Shown here one piece after another: positions 41,397 to 49,628 of a stretch of 64,000 nt of DNA (positions are counted from its first letter, which is position 1; each line of letters starts with the position of its first letter). Where the stretch lies: the NCBI RefSeq assembly GCF_001898575.1, contig NZ_MKUD01000023.1, positions 1 through 64,000 of the forward strand. Reading direction: 5' to 3'. The translations under genes were made by a program, and so were the position numbers. Below the pieces are notes generated by a model that searched no databases, had not been told where the DNA came from, and saw only the letters and a list, made by a program, of their open reading frames with translations. Origin of the DNA: Spirosoma sp. 48-14. GTDB lineage: Bacteria; Bacteroidota; Bacteroidia; Cytophagales; Spirosomataceae.

Positions 41397-42737
41397 ATGC
41401 GTTGTCTGAGTTTGTTTTTTCTGTTCGTTACGGTTCAAAGTCTGGCTCAATCGGCTCGATACGATTCGTTGTGGAGCGACCCGGCCACTGAAGCACGTAT
41501 TCAACGAGGTATTGAAACCCACCGAAAGGGCGATTTCACACTGACATTGGTCGATAAACAGGGGAAGCCGATCCGCAAAGCAACCGTCGACATTCGTCAG
41601 ACCAAACACGCGTTTCTGTTTGGGGCTAATATCTTTATGCTCAACGGGTTTCCGACAGCGCAGGAAAACGAAAAATACGAGTCGTTTTTTAGGTCGATGT
41701 TTAATCTGGCAACCATGCCATTTTACTGGAAAACGCTGGAACCTGAGCAGGGAAAGCCGCGCTACACGGCCGATAGTAAACCCATTTACCGTCGACCACC
41801 CACCGATGTCGCGCTCGACTTTTGCCGTAAAAATGGGATCACCCCACGCGGTCATACCCTTGTTTGGGACGAAGCCATGTTTGCCATTCCCGACTGGATG
41901 CCAACCGATACATCGAAAATGCAACCGATCATCGACCGACATATTCAGGAATTGGCCCAGCGCTACGGCGAAACCATCAAAACCTGGGACGTAACCAACG
42001 AACTGTTGATTTCACGCTATAAAGTGCCCATGCCTCCCGACTATGCCAGTAAAGCCTTTCGGGCGGCACAAGCCTATTTCCCCAAAAGTACACGGCTATT
42101 TATCAATGAAAATACCCCCAGTTCGTGGCAGGGATACCGCCGGGAATTCACACCCTATTACCTGCTGATCGAGAACTTAAAACTGAAAGATGCCCGCATT
42201 GACGGAATTGGGATGCAGTTCCATTTGTTTGAACAGCCTATGTTCGACAATACCGTGAAGGGTTTGGCGCACACGCCTGCCGAATTGTTTCGGGCTATGG
42301 ATTTGCTTGGTTCGTTCGGTGTTCCCCTGCACGTATCGGAAATTACCTTCCCGACGCTGCCCAACAACGAAACGGGTTTGCAACAGCAGGCTAAGATGGC
42401 CCGAAACTTTTACCGAATCTGGTTTAGCCATCCGGCCGTTGAAGCTATAATTTACTGGAATACGGTCGACGGTACAGCTGTGGCGGGTGAAGACAAATGG
42501 AACGGTGGGCTACTCAATCGCGATTTTTCGCCCAAACCGGCTTTTACTATTCTAAACGATCTGATTAATAAAGAATGGAAAACCGCACTCACGACATCCA
42601 TAACTGATGGAAAACCGATCACATTCCGGGGCTTTTATGGCGACTATACCGTAAAAGTGACCGTCGGCAAGAAGACTATCGAAAAGACATTTAAACTGGC
42701 TAAAGATCAGGTCAATACACTACAACTTGACTTATAA
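41397..42737 (+). CDS. Atypical GH10-family glycosidase, paralogue
   Basis: The start at 41397 gives 446 residues with a signal peptide (MRCLSLFFLFVTVQSLAQ); the longer frame comes from repeat DNA. The layout copies the previous gene: N-terminal module (FTLTLVDKQGKPIRKATVD), FLFGANIF, the altered LATMPFYWKTLEPEQG, acid/base E202 in WDVTNEL and nucleophile E315 in HVSEITF. The second acid/base segment carries T in place of V (WDVTNE). Both genes end with the same short beta module. They look like products of tandem duplication within the IclR-linked operon. Confidence 0.85.
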   Translation: MRCLSLFFLFVTVQSLAQSARYDSLWSDPATEARIQRGIETHRKGDFTLTLVDKQGKPIRKATVDIRQTKHAFLFGANIFMLNGFPTAQENEKYESFFRSMFNLATMPFYWKTLEPEQGKPRYTADSKPIYRRPPTDVALDFCRKNGITPRGHTLVWDEAMFAIPDWMPTDTSKMQPIIDRHIQELAQRYGETIKTWDVTNELLISRYKVPMPPDYASKAFRAAQAYFPKSTRLFINENTPSSWQGYRREFTPYYLLIENLKLKDARIDGIGMQFHLFEQPMFDNTVKGLAHTPAELFRAMDLLGSFGVPLHVSEITFPTLPNNETGLQQQAKMARNFYRIWFSHPAVEAIIYWNTVDGTAVAGEDKWNGGLLNRDFSPKPAFTILNDLINKEWKTALTTSITDGKPITFRGFYGDYTVKVTVGKKTIEKTFKLAKDQVNTLQLDL

Positions 42738-42764
42738 ACATTAACTGAACGAATGAAATGGCCT

Positions 42765-42796
42765 TTTCGCTCTTTCGCTCTTTCACTCTTTCGCTC
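42765..42796 (+). repeat. Four 8-bp tandem repeats at the dehydratase start
   Basis: TTTCGCTC occurs three times and TTTCACTC once in an uninterrupted run. It ends directly before an ATG at 42797. An in-frame ATG at 42758 also exists upstream, so the repeats are inside the longer open frame. Confidence 0.7.
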
Positions 42797-43987
42797 ATGA
42801 AAATCATTGACATCCGTACGCGCTGCGTGGCTATTCCGCTCAACGCGCAACTCCGGCACAACACGGGCGTACACCCCGGCTATTTCCTACGCACCATTCT
42901 CGAAATCATTACCGACGAAGGTATCGTTGGGTTGGGCGAAGTGGGCGGTGGCGATCAGCGGGGCGCTCTGCAAAAACTAAAGCCGCGTATCGTAGGCGAA
43001 GACCCGTTTCATCTCGAAAAAATCAAGCTGAAAGTACTCCGTAGTATTTATTACATGTCGAACGCCCGGCTGTATGCCGCCATCGAAATGGCCTGCCTCG
43101 ACGTTCAGGGCAAAGTGCTGAATCGCCCGCTGAGTGATTTGTTGGGCGGGCGTGTTCGCGACGAGGTGCCGTTTATTGCCTACCTGTTCTGGCGTTACGA
43201 CCGACCCGGCGGTGGCCACGACGAAACGGCCGAGGATATGGCCGATTTCTGCGTCGAGCTGCATGAAACGCTGGGTGTTAATTCAATGAAGCTGAAAGCA
43301 GGGGTAAAATCACCGAAAGAAGAAGCGCGGGTACTGGAACTTTGCCGCCAGAAACTGGGCGATGATTTCGGACTACGTATTGACCCGAACGGGCTCTGGT
43401 CGGTGCAGACCGCCGTACAGATTGGCCGTCGGCTGGAAGACCTGAACATCGAATATTTTGAAGACCCTTCGTGGGGGTTAGAGGGCAATGCGGCCGTCCG
43501 CAAACAGATACGGATTCCGATTGCGACCAACATGTATCCTGCCAAATTCGATGACCTGGCTCCCGCTATTCGCATGGGTGCGGTCGATATTGTGTTGACT
43601 GATATTCATTATTGGGAAGGCCCACGCGGGGTGAAAGATCTGGCGGCTGTTTGCAATACGTTCAATCTGGGCGTTGCCATGCACTCCGGAGCTGAATTTG
43701 GGATCGAACTGGCAGCCATGATCCATACGGCCTCAACGATTCCGCAAATGAATTTCGCGGGCGATGCACACTACCACTACCTCACCGACGACATCATTGA
43801 AGGGGGCTTGATGAAGTACGAAAACGGTTGCATCAAAGTCCCAACCGGTCCCGGCTTAGGCGTGTCGCTGGATGAGGACAAGATGAAGCATTACGAAAAG
43901 TATTACGAAGAAAAAGGCGATTACTACGCCCGTTTCCACCAAGACCCATACCGACCCGATTGGTATCCCACGGTGGGAGGCATGTGA
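42797..43987 (+). CDS. Enolase-superfamily sugar-acid dehydratase (glucarate-dehydratase-like)
   Basis: A 396-residue mandelate-racemase/enolase protein (starting at 42797; the ATG at 42758 would add 13 hydrophobic residues). Active-site marks match the GlucD subgroup: KLKAG (Lys of KxK), IDPNG, FEDPS, ATNM, TDIHYW and MHSGAEFG. It lacks a signal peptide and should act in the cytoplasm, removing water from an aldonate, uronate or aldarate to give a 2-keto-3-deoxy acid. It follows the GH10-like genes and precedes an SDR gene, suggesting consecutive steps. The precise substrate is unknown. Confidence 0.88.
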   Translation: MKIIDIRTRCVAIPLNAQLRHNTGVHPGYFLRTILEIITDEGIVGLGEVGGGDQRGALQKLKPRIVGEDPFHLEKIKLKVLRSIYYMSNARLYAAIEMACLDVQGKVLNRPLSDLLGGRVRDEVPFIAYLFWRYDRPGGGHDETAEDMADFCVELHETLGVNSMKLKAGVKSPKEEARVLELCRQKLGDDFGLRIDPNGLWSVQTAVQIGRRLEDLNIEYFEDPSWGLEGNAAVRKQIRIPIATNMYPAKFDDLAPAIRMGAVDIVLTDIHYWEGPRGVKDLAAVCNTFNLGVAMHSGAEFGIELAAMIHTASTIPQMNFAGDAHYHYLTDDIIEGGLMKYENGCIKVPTGPGLGVSLDEDKMKHYEKYYEEKGDYYARFHQDPYRPDWYPTVGGM

Positions 43988-43993
43988 TTTTTC

Positions 43994-44070
43994 TTTCGAC
44001 AGGATTTACAGAATTGACATGATTTGTTTTGAATAAATAATCCTGTTCATCATGTAAATCCTGTCAAAAA
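43994..44070. repeat. GACAGGATT-type intergenic hairpin, copy 4
   Basis: Left arm with CGACAGGATTTACAGAATTG and right arm with CATGTAAATCCTGTC pair imperfectly over about 30 bp. It is the only copy of this family seen outside the minus-strand cluster. It fills the 91-bp gap between the dehydratase and SDR genes. Confidence 0.7.
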
Positions 44071-44078
44071 TACATACA

Positions 44079-44858
44079 ATGAAAAAAGCATTAGTCACCG
44101 GAGCATCGCAGGGCATTGGAAAGGCCATTGCGATTCGACTAGCCGAAGAAGGCTGCGACGTAGTCGTGCATTACCACGAAAACCGGGAAGATGCCGAAAC
44201 CGTTGCGGACCTTATCCGACAGAAAGGAGGTACGGCTCACCTAGTACAGGCCGATTTGCAGGACACGGCACAGGCTATCCAGCTAGGCCAACAAGCCTGG
44301 AACATAGCGGGCGGACTTGATATTCTGGTGAACAATGCGGGTGTTTCGTACAAAAAGCATTTTCTGGACGTAACGGAAGCCGATTTCGAGCAATTCAACG
44401 GTGTCAACTTTCGAAGCACCACCTTTCTTACACAGGCCGTTGCCCGAAACATGGTGAAACATGCCGTAGCAGGCAGTATCTGGACCATCACATCGGTCAA
44501 CGGTATCCGGCCAGGATTGGGACTAAGCCTCTATGGCGCTACCAAAGGAGCACTGGAAATATTGATGAAAGGTGTAGCTATGGAATTAGGCCCGCACAAT
44601 ATTCGAGTCAACACACTGGCGGTTGGCGCCATTCAAACCGACATCAATCGGGCGGTTTGGGAAAATCCAGACTTGCTTCAGGAAGTGAACGACGGTATAC
44701 CCGCCGGGCGGTTGGGGCAACCGGAAGAAATCGCCAGTGTACTCGTCGATTTAATCGCATCGGGCAGCTATATAACTGGTTCGACCATTACTATCGACGG
44801 GGGTTTGCTGCTTATGCGTGGTTATGGGAAGCCTGGAACCTATGAAGCGGGAAAATGA
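44079..44858 (+). CDS. SDR-family dehydrogenase/reductase
   Basis: A 259-residue classical SDR. The nucleotide-binding TGASQGIG is at 7-14, NNAG at 85-88, and the catalytic set S139, Y152, K156 (YGATK) is intact. The C-terminal ITGSTITIDGG is typical. It likely oxidises or reduces a sugar or sugar acid, for example a 2-keto-3-deoxy acid, with NAD(P). It lies between the dehydratase and the GH2/MFS genes. The PIN-domain gene on the opposite strand overlaps its last 19 bp, so the two are tail to tail. Confidence 0.9.
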   Translation: MKKALVTGASQGIGKAIAIRLAEEGCDVVVHYHENREDAETVADLIRQKGGTAHLVQADLQDTAQAIQLGQQAWNIAGGLDILVNNAGVSYKKHFLDVTEADFEQFNGVNFRSTTFLTQAVARNMVKHAVAGSIWTITSVNGIRPGLGLSLYGATKGALEILMKGVAMELGPHNIRVNTLAVGAIQTDINRAVWENPDLLQEVNDGIPAGRLGQPEEIASVLVDLIASGSYITGSTITIDGGLLLMRGYGKPGTYEAGK

Positions 44859-45223
44859 GCGTTCAGTACGTCGACACTGTCGATGAGCGTGATGCCTTCC
44901 TCCTGGCAGGCAAGTTGAAAATCAGAGTCGTACGAAGCCAGATAAGAAATATTCGCAGTCAGACAATGAGCCAGAATAATTGCATCATTAGGCAACATAT
45001 TGTAAGCCTTCATCAATCGAATAACCACGTTGGCTGGAGGGTGTTGATCGGTCGCTTGTTCAAACAGATTAAGCAGGCTACGAGGATCATGGCTACCAAG
45101 TATGTCGGGAATACGTTGAGCCTCCTGCAAGGTTCGTGCACGGCTCAACAGTTCTATCATCAATTCCTTTCTATTGCCCTTCGAATGTTCAATCAGGATA
45201 GAAGAGTCAAGAAAAATGATCAT
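44840..45223 (-). CDS. PIN-domain toxin (VapC-like)
   Basis: A 127-residue PIN-domain protein. The acidic metal-binding residues are visible in IFLDSSILIEH (start), in NDAIILAHCL (middle) and in YDSDF (late). PIN toxins are usually tRNA- or rRNA-cutting endonucleases controlled by a paired antitoxin. Its start overlaps the antitoxin stop by 4 bp, a standard toxin-antitoxin arrangement. The pair lies on the minus strand inside the plus-strand sugar operon. Confidence 0.85.
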   Translation of the reverse strand: MIIFLDSSILIEHSKGNRKELMIELLSRARTLQEAQRIPDILGSHDPRSLLNLFEQATDQHPPANVVIRLMKAYNMLPNDAIILAHCLTANISYLASYDSDFQLACQEEGITLIDSVDVLNAHFPAS

Positions 45224-45450
45224 TCCTGTGTATACATTTCGTCTTCAAAGTCGGGCCCTGGCTCCCATTTAGGGAACGATCCTTCATATTTTTTCAGAAT
45301 CGCCAGTTTTTCCTCTACCGTTAATTTGGGTTTAGCCGCCGTTTCTTTCCTGCGAACGATAATTTCTACTTCCTGCTCCCTGTATGAGGCAGGCATAGAC
45401 AATACCAACGTATCATCGGTGACGCGCTGGACAAATCGGAGTGCTTCCAT
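45220..45450 (-). CDS. Antitoxin of the PIN module
   Basis: A 76-residue acidic protein whose N-terminal half (RFVQRVTDDTLVLSMPASYR) looks like an AbrB/SpoVT-type or related DNA-binding segment. The C-terminal half is a flexible toxin-neutralising region with several acidic residues. It overlaps the toxin by 4 bp (ATGA). Its start is only 18 bp from the start of the divergent GH2 gene, leaving little space for two separate promoters. Function is inferred from position and size. Confidence 0.7.
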   Translation of the reverse strand: MEALRFVQRVTDDTLVLSMPASYREQEVEIIVRRKETAAKPKLTVEEKLAILKKYEGSFPKWEPGPDFEDEMYTQE

Positions 45451-45468
45451 AAGCTTAGTCTTTTAATT

Positions 45469-48369
45469 ATGAAAAGTAGATACATTTCTTTATTATTCCT
45501 AATAACGCTACTGCGGATCGCTTCGGTTTCAGCGCAAAACAATTCGTCGGGCAACGCACCCGACAATCCGTTCGCTGACGAGAAAAATAAGCTTTGGCAA
45601 CCGTACCGGATTACACCCCGGTCGGGAACACAACACGTATCGTTGTCGGGCGATGGGTGGGAACTGTCGCATACCGATGCCCCCATAACCGACCTGAAAG
45701 CTCCACGTAAGGATGCGTTTCAGACCAGCATTCCGAACTCGGTACACTGGTCGTACTTCAAGGCTGGCAAACTGCCCCATCCGTATTACCACAAAAACTC
45801 CGACCAGTATAAGTTTATGGATGAGAAAGCGTGGTACTACCGCAAAACGTTTTCGACACCCGCCCGTGCGAAATCCGGTAGCTACGTATTCTTGTGTTTC
45901 GATGGAGTCGATTATTTTTCTAAAGTCTGGCTGAACGGCACGTTAGTAGGTGTTCACGAAGGCATGTTCGGCGGACCAACTGTTGACATTGGTAAGCTGC
46001 TAAAAGCGAGCGGACAAAACGAATTGCTGGTAGAAGTACGGGCCGGAAACTGGGGTAATAAAGCCACCGACTATGAAAGCCTGCCCCGTAACAGTAATGG
46101 GGAGTACATGATTGAGACGCGTAAAGGTTACAACCCACGCGCCAGTGGCCGGATTATTAAGCCCTGGGTGATTTCGGGAAGCTCGGGCTGCGAGATGTTT
46201 TTCAGCGTGGGTATGTGGCAGGATGTTCGGCTCGAAATTGTGCAGCCCTACCACCTCGAACGACCTTATCTGACCACTACCTCGATCCAGAATGGAAAAG
46301 CCACGCTCCACTTTTCGAGTGAAGTACTGGTCGATACCAATTCACTCGGTTACCAGTTGCATCCGTGGAAAAACGCGCAGATGCACCATTACGATGGCCG
46401 TGTACCAGGCACTACACTTTCCAATGCCAACTTATCCGTAGTTGTCGAATTGGTTGATAAAGCCGGGAAAGTTGCCTTTACGCAGGAAAAGCCATTCAAA
46501 GCCTTTAAAGGACGTACCTGGTTTGACGATGAGTTAACCGTAACGAATCCTAAACTCTGGCACCCGAACGGACTGGGCGAAGCCAATCTCTACACGGTTC
46601 GAGTGGTGCTTAAAAAAGATCATCAGGTTGTTGACCAGATTCAATTTCCGTTTGGCATACGTACCATCGAGCGGATTGCGTCGGCTGGCCCACGTACTGC
46701 AGATCGGTGGAAAAACTGGCAGTTTGTGGTCAATGGCCGGAAGTTTTTTGTGAAAGGCATGAACTTCACTCCACAGGACGTATTGCTCGAAACCTCGAAA
46801 GAACGCTACCGCTGGACGCTTGAAGCCGCAAAAAAAATGGGGGTTCAATTGATCCGCATCTGGGGCGGTGGCCTACTAGAAACCGAGCACTTCTACGAAA
46901 TCTGTAACGAGTTGGGCATCATGGTGTGGCAGGATTTTCCAATTGGCAATCAGGATACTCCCCTGTATCCGCAGGACATTTGGGAAGCGCAAGTTGTGCA
47001 GACCATCGTTCGGTTGCGGAATCATCCGTCGCTGGCGGTTTGGTGTGGAGGCAACGAATTTAATCCATATTCCTACGGCAACGCAGCTACGATGGGCATT
47101 CTGGAGCGCAATCTGGACATTTTCGATAAGTCGAGATTATACGTCCGTACCACGCCTGACGACGGTAGTCTTCATACTTACCCCGACATGGACCCGACCT
47201 GGTACGGTGTTGGCTACCGCTACGAACCCTGGATATCAGAAACGGGTATGCACTCGATGCCTGAGGCCAACATGTTCTACGAAACCGTTGACAATAAAGA
47301 ATTTACAGGGCTGGGGCGCATGTGGGATAAGGAATTTTACAAGGACCACCCGGAGTTCATTCACCACTTTACCGAATACGGCCCCAGCCGCGTACCCCGC
47401 ATGTTGAGTCGGGCATCACATATTGCGGACATGAACGATCCGACGATTGAAGCCATTACGGAAGCGTCGCAGGTGGGAGCCGGGGAGTTTTATCAAGTGT
47501 TCTCCGAAAAAATGCAGGGCAATTATCCGGTTACGACAGGATTGCTGCCATGGGTATTCAAACGACATTGGCCCGTTATCGCCATTCAGATGATGGACTG
47601 GTTTGGCAACGCGGGGGCACCCTATTATTTTCTCAAACGGACCTACGAGCCTACACATGTTGCAGTTGATATTCCGCGTCTGCTCTGGAAAGCAGGCGAA
47701 CGGATTAAGTTGCCTGTCAACGTAATGCATTCGTTACCACAGGCAATACCCGGCGCAAAAATTTCCGTACAGGTATTTGATGATACCTTCAAACCACTCT
47801 GGAAACAGGAACAAAAGGTAGCCGTTGCAGCTGGTACATCGGTACGTTCCGCCAACCTGGGCGAATACACGATTCCGGCAGATTACCGCGACCGATACCT
47901 TCTTCTCGTGGCCGAACTGCACGATGGTTCGGGTAAGCTGTTGTCACGCTCGTTTTATTACCCACGCAGCCTGTCGATGCTCGACGATCAGGCCTTTTAC
48001 CAAAAATATACCAGTGACCCCATCCCTTGGCCAACGCTGGAAAAAGGGCCATTTCTGAAACCAACGGTAGCAAAAACGACTACATCACTGACCACTTCAG
48101 TAGTTAGTCAGAAACCTACTGGCACCGATCAAAGTCAACTTCGGGTCAAGGTAACCAACACAGGTAAAGTGCCTGCCTTTATGGCCAGAGTCGATATCAC
48201 AGGCACCAAACGTGCGATTGTCGCTTCAGATAATTTTACCTGGATAGCGCCCGGCGAAACACAGGAGATCGACCTGGACGTGATCTGGCGCGAACCCTCC
48301 ACCCGACCAAACGCCAAGATCACCGTTAGTGCCTGGAATGCCACACCCACAACCGCCAAAATCCCTTAA
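45469..48369 (+). CDS. GH2-family glycosidase (mannosidase/galactosidase type), secreted
   Basis: A 966-residue secreted protein (signal peptide cut near SVSAQ) with GH2 sugar-binding, Ig-like and TIM-barrel domains. The acid/base is E530 in WCGGNEFNPY and the nucleophile is E591 in PWISETGMHS, a form near GH2 mannosidases and related exo-enzymes. A long C-terminal part (about 770-966) adds beta-sandwich domains. It likely removes terminal residues from the oligosaccharide imported by the second SusCD. Substrate identity (mannose, galactose, glucuronate, other) cannot be fixed. The MFS gene starts 3 bp after its stop. Confidence 0.88.
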   Translation: MKSRYISLLFLITLLRIASVSAQNNSSGNAPDNPFADEKNKLWQPYRITPRSGTQHVSLSGDGWELSHTDAPITDLKAPRKDAFQTSIPNSVHWSYFKAGKLPHPYYHKNSDQYKFMDEKAWYYRKTFSTPARAKSGSYVFLCFDGVDYFSKVWLNGTLVGVHEGMFGGPTVDIGKLLKASGQNELLVEVRAGNWGNKATDYESLPRNSNGEYMIETRKGYNPRASGRIIKPWVISGSSGCEMFFSVGMWQDVRLEIVQPYHLERPYLTTTSIQNGKATLHFSSEVLVDTNSLGYQLHPWKNAQMHHYDGRVPGTTLSNANLSVVVELVDKAGKVAFTQEKPFKAFKGRTWFDDELTVTNPKLWHPNGLGEANLYTVRVVLKKDHQVVDQIQFPFGIRTIERIASAGPRTADRWKNWQFVVNGRKFFVKGMNFTPQDVLLETSKERYRWTLEAAKKMGVQLIRIWGGGLLETEHFYEICNELGIMVWQDFPIGNQDTPLYPQDIWEAQVVQTIVRLRNHPSLAVWCGGNEFNPYSYGNAATMGILERNLDIFDKSRLYVRTTPDDGSLHTYPDMDPTWYGVGYRYEPWISETGMHSMPEANMFYETVDNKEFTGLGRMWDKEFYKDHPEFIHHFTEYGPSRVPRMLSRASHIADMNDPTIEAITEASQVGAGEFYQVFSEKMQGNYPVTTGLLPWVFKRHWPVIAIQMMDWFGNAGAPYYFLKRTYEPTHVAVDIPRLLWKAGERIKLPVNVMHSLPQAIPGAKISVQVFDDTFKPLWKQEQKVAVAAGTSVRSANLGEYTIPADYRDRYLLLVAELHDGSGKLLSRSFYYPRSLSMLDDQAFYQKYTSDPIPWPTLEKGPFLKPTVAKTTTSLTTSVVSQKPTGTDQSQLRVKVTNTGKVPAFMARVDITGTKRAIVASDNFTWIAPGETQEIDLDVIWREPSTRPNAKITVSAWNATPTTAKIP

Positions 48370-48371
48370 CT

Positions 48372-49628
48372 ATGGTTGAATCACCGCCTTCGATTACCCA
48401 AAAACCGACTGGATTCCGGTGGGAGTTACTGGCCCTGCTCTGGCTGGCGTTCTTTCTGAATCAGGCCGACCGACAGATTTTCAGCGTCGTGTTGCCTCTC
48501 ATTCGGAAAGATCTCGGCCTAACTGATGCCGAACTGGGCCTGATTGCCTCCGCACTGGTCTGGACCTATGGACTGTTGGTCCCCATCGCGGGGTTCATCG
48601 GTGATCGGTTTTCGCGACGGAATATTCTGGGTTTCTGTCTGCTGTTCTGGTCATGCGCCACCCTGATGACCGGCTTTTGTTCCAGTGTCTTGCAGTTTAT
48701 TGTATTGCGAGGAGTGGCTACAGGGGGCGGAGAGGCCTTTTACGCTCCTTCCGCCAATGCGCTGCTGGGCGAGACGTACAAAGAAAGCCGTTCGTTTGCC
48801 CTATCCATCCACCAGACGGCCGTTTACTTCGGCATTATCCTGAGCGGCCTTATCGCTGGGTACATCGGCGAACAGTATGGCTGGCAAAAGGCATTTTATC
48901 TATTTGGCAGTCTGGGCGTTGCGCTGGCTTTCGTCTTTTTCAGTCGTATCCCGAAAGACCTGGTGAAAGCTACCGTCGAAGCCCGTCAGCCGATGCTGGC
49001 TGAAATGGGCGAAACGGCTCGCATCGTGATTCGTAAGCCGACAGTCATTATGCTCACGCTGGGCTTTGGTTGCATGGTGTTTGTCAATGTTGGCTACCTA
49101 ACCTGGATGCCGTCGTTTCTGGTCGATAAGTTCAGCATGAGCCTGACCGATGCCGGGTTTTCGTCGCTCTTCTATCATCACCTCGGTGCCTTTTTGGGCG
49201 TACTATCAGGAGCCAAAATCGCGGATCATTATGCTAAAGCCAATCCCCGAAGCCGACTCGTCGTGCAGGCACTGGGCTTATTGCTTGGTGCCCCATTCAT
49301 CTACGGTATCAGCATGAGCGACACACCGACATTTACCTACATAGCGCTGTTTTTGTTCGGTATTTTCCGGGGCTGGTACGACTCCAATATTGTTGCCTCA
49401 CTTTACGAAGTGGTGTCGCCCAAAATCCGATCGTCGGCTTATGGCCTGATGCTGGCCTGTGCTTTTCTGATTGGCTCTATTGCCCCTTATCTGCTAGGCG
49501 TTCTGAAACCAACGCTTGGCCTGACAATTGGTCTGGCCAGTCTGTCGGGCGTGTATGTACTGGGAAGCCTGTTCCTATGGGCTGGAGCCTTCCTGTTTTT
49601 TGACCGAGACAAAGAAGCTGCCCTATGA
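48372..49628 (+). CDS. MFS transporter (hexuronate/sugar-acid-like)
   Basis: A 418-residue protein with twelve predicted membrane helices. The MFS signature is seen in GFIGDRFSRRN after helix 2. The ordering (short N-terminus, NQADRQIFSVVLPLI) resembles the anion:cation symporter group that includes hexuronate and glycerol-phosphate carriers. It starts 3 bp after the GH2 gene and overlaps the next gene by 4 bp (ATGA), so it is in one operon. In this context uptake of a sugar acid is the likely role. Confidence 0.85.
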   Translation: MVESPPSITQKPTGFRWELLALLWLAFFLNQADRQIFSVVLPLIRKDLGLTDAELGLIASALVWTYGLLVPIAGFIGDRFSRRNILGFCLLFWSCATLMTGFCSSVLQFIVLRGVATGGGEAFYAPSANALLGETYKESRSFALSIHQTAVYFGIILSGLIAGYIGEQYGWQKAFYLFGSLGVALAFVFFSRIPKDLVKATVEARQPMLAEMGETARIVIRKPTVIMLTLGFGCMVFVNVGYLTWMPSFLVDKFSMSLTDAGFSSLFYHHLGAFLGVLSGAKIADHYAKANPRSRLVVQALGLLLGAPFIYGISMSDTPTFTYIALFLFGIFRGWYDSNIVASLYEVVSPKIRSSAYGLMLACAFLIGSIAPYLLGVLKPTLGLTIGLASLSGVYVLGSLFLWAGAFLFFDRDKEAAL

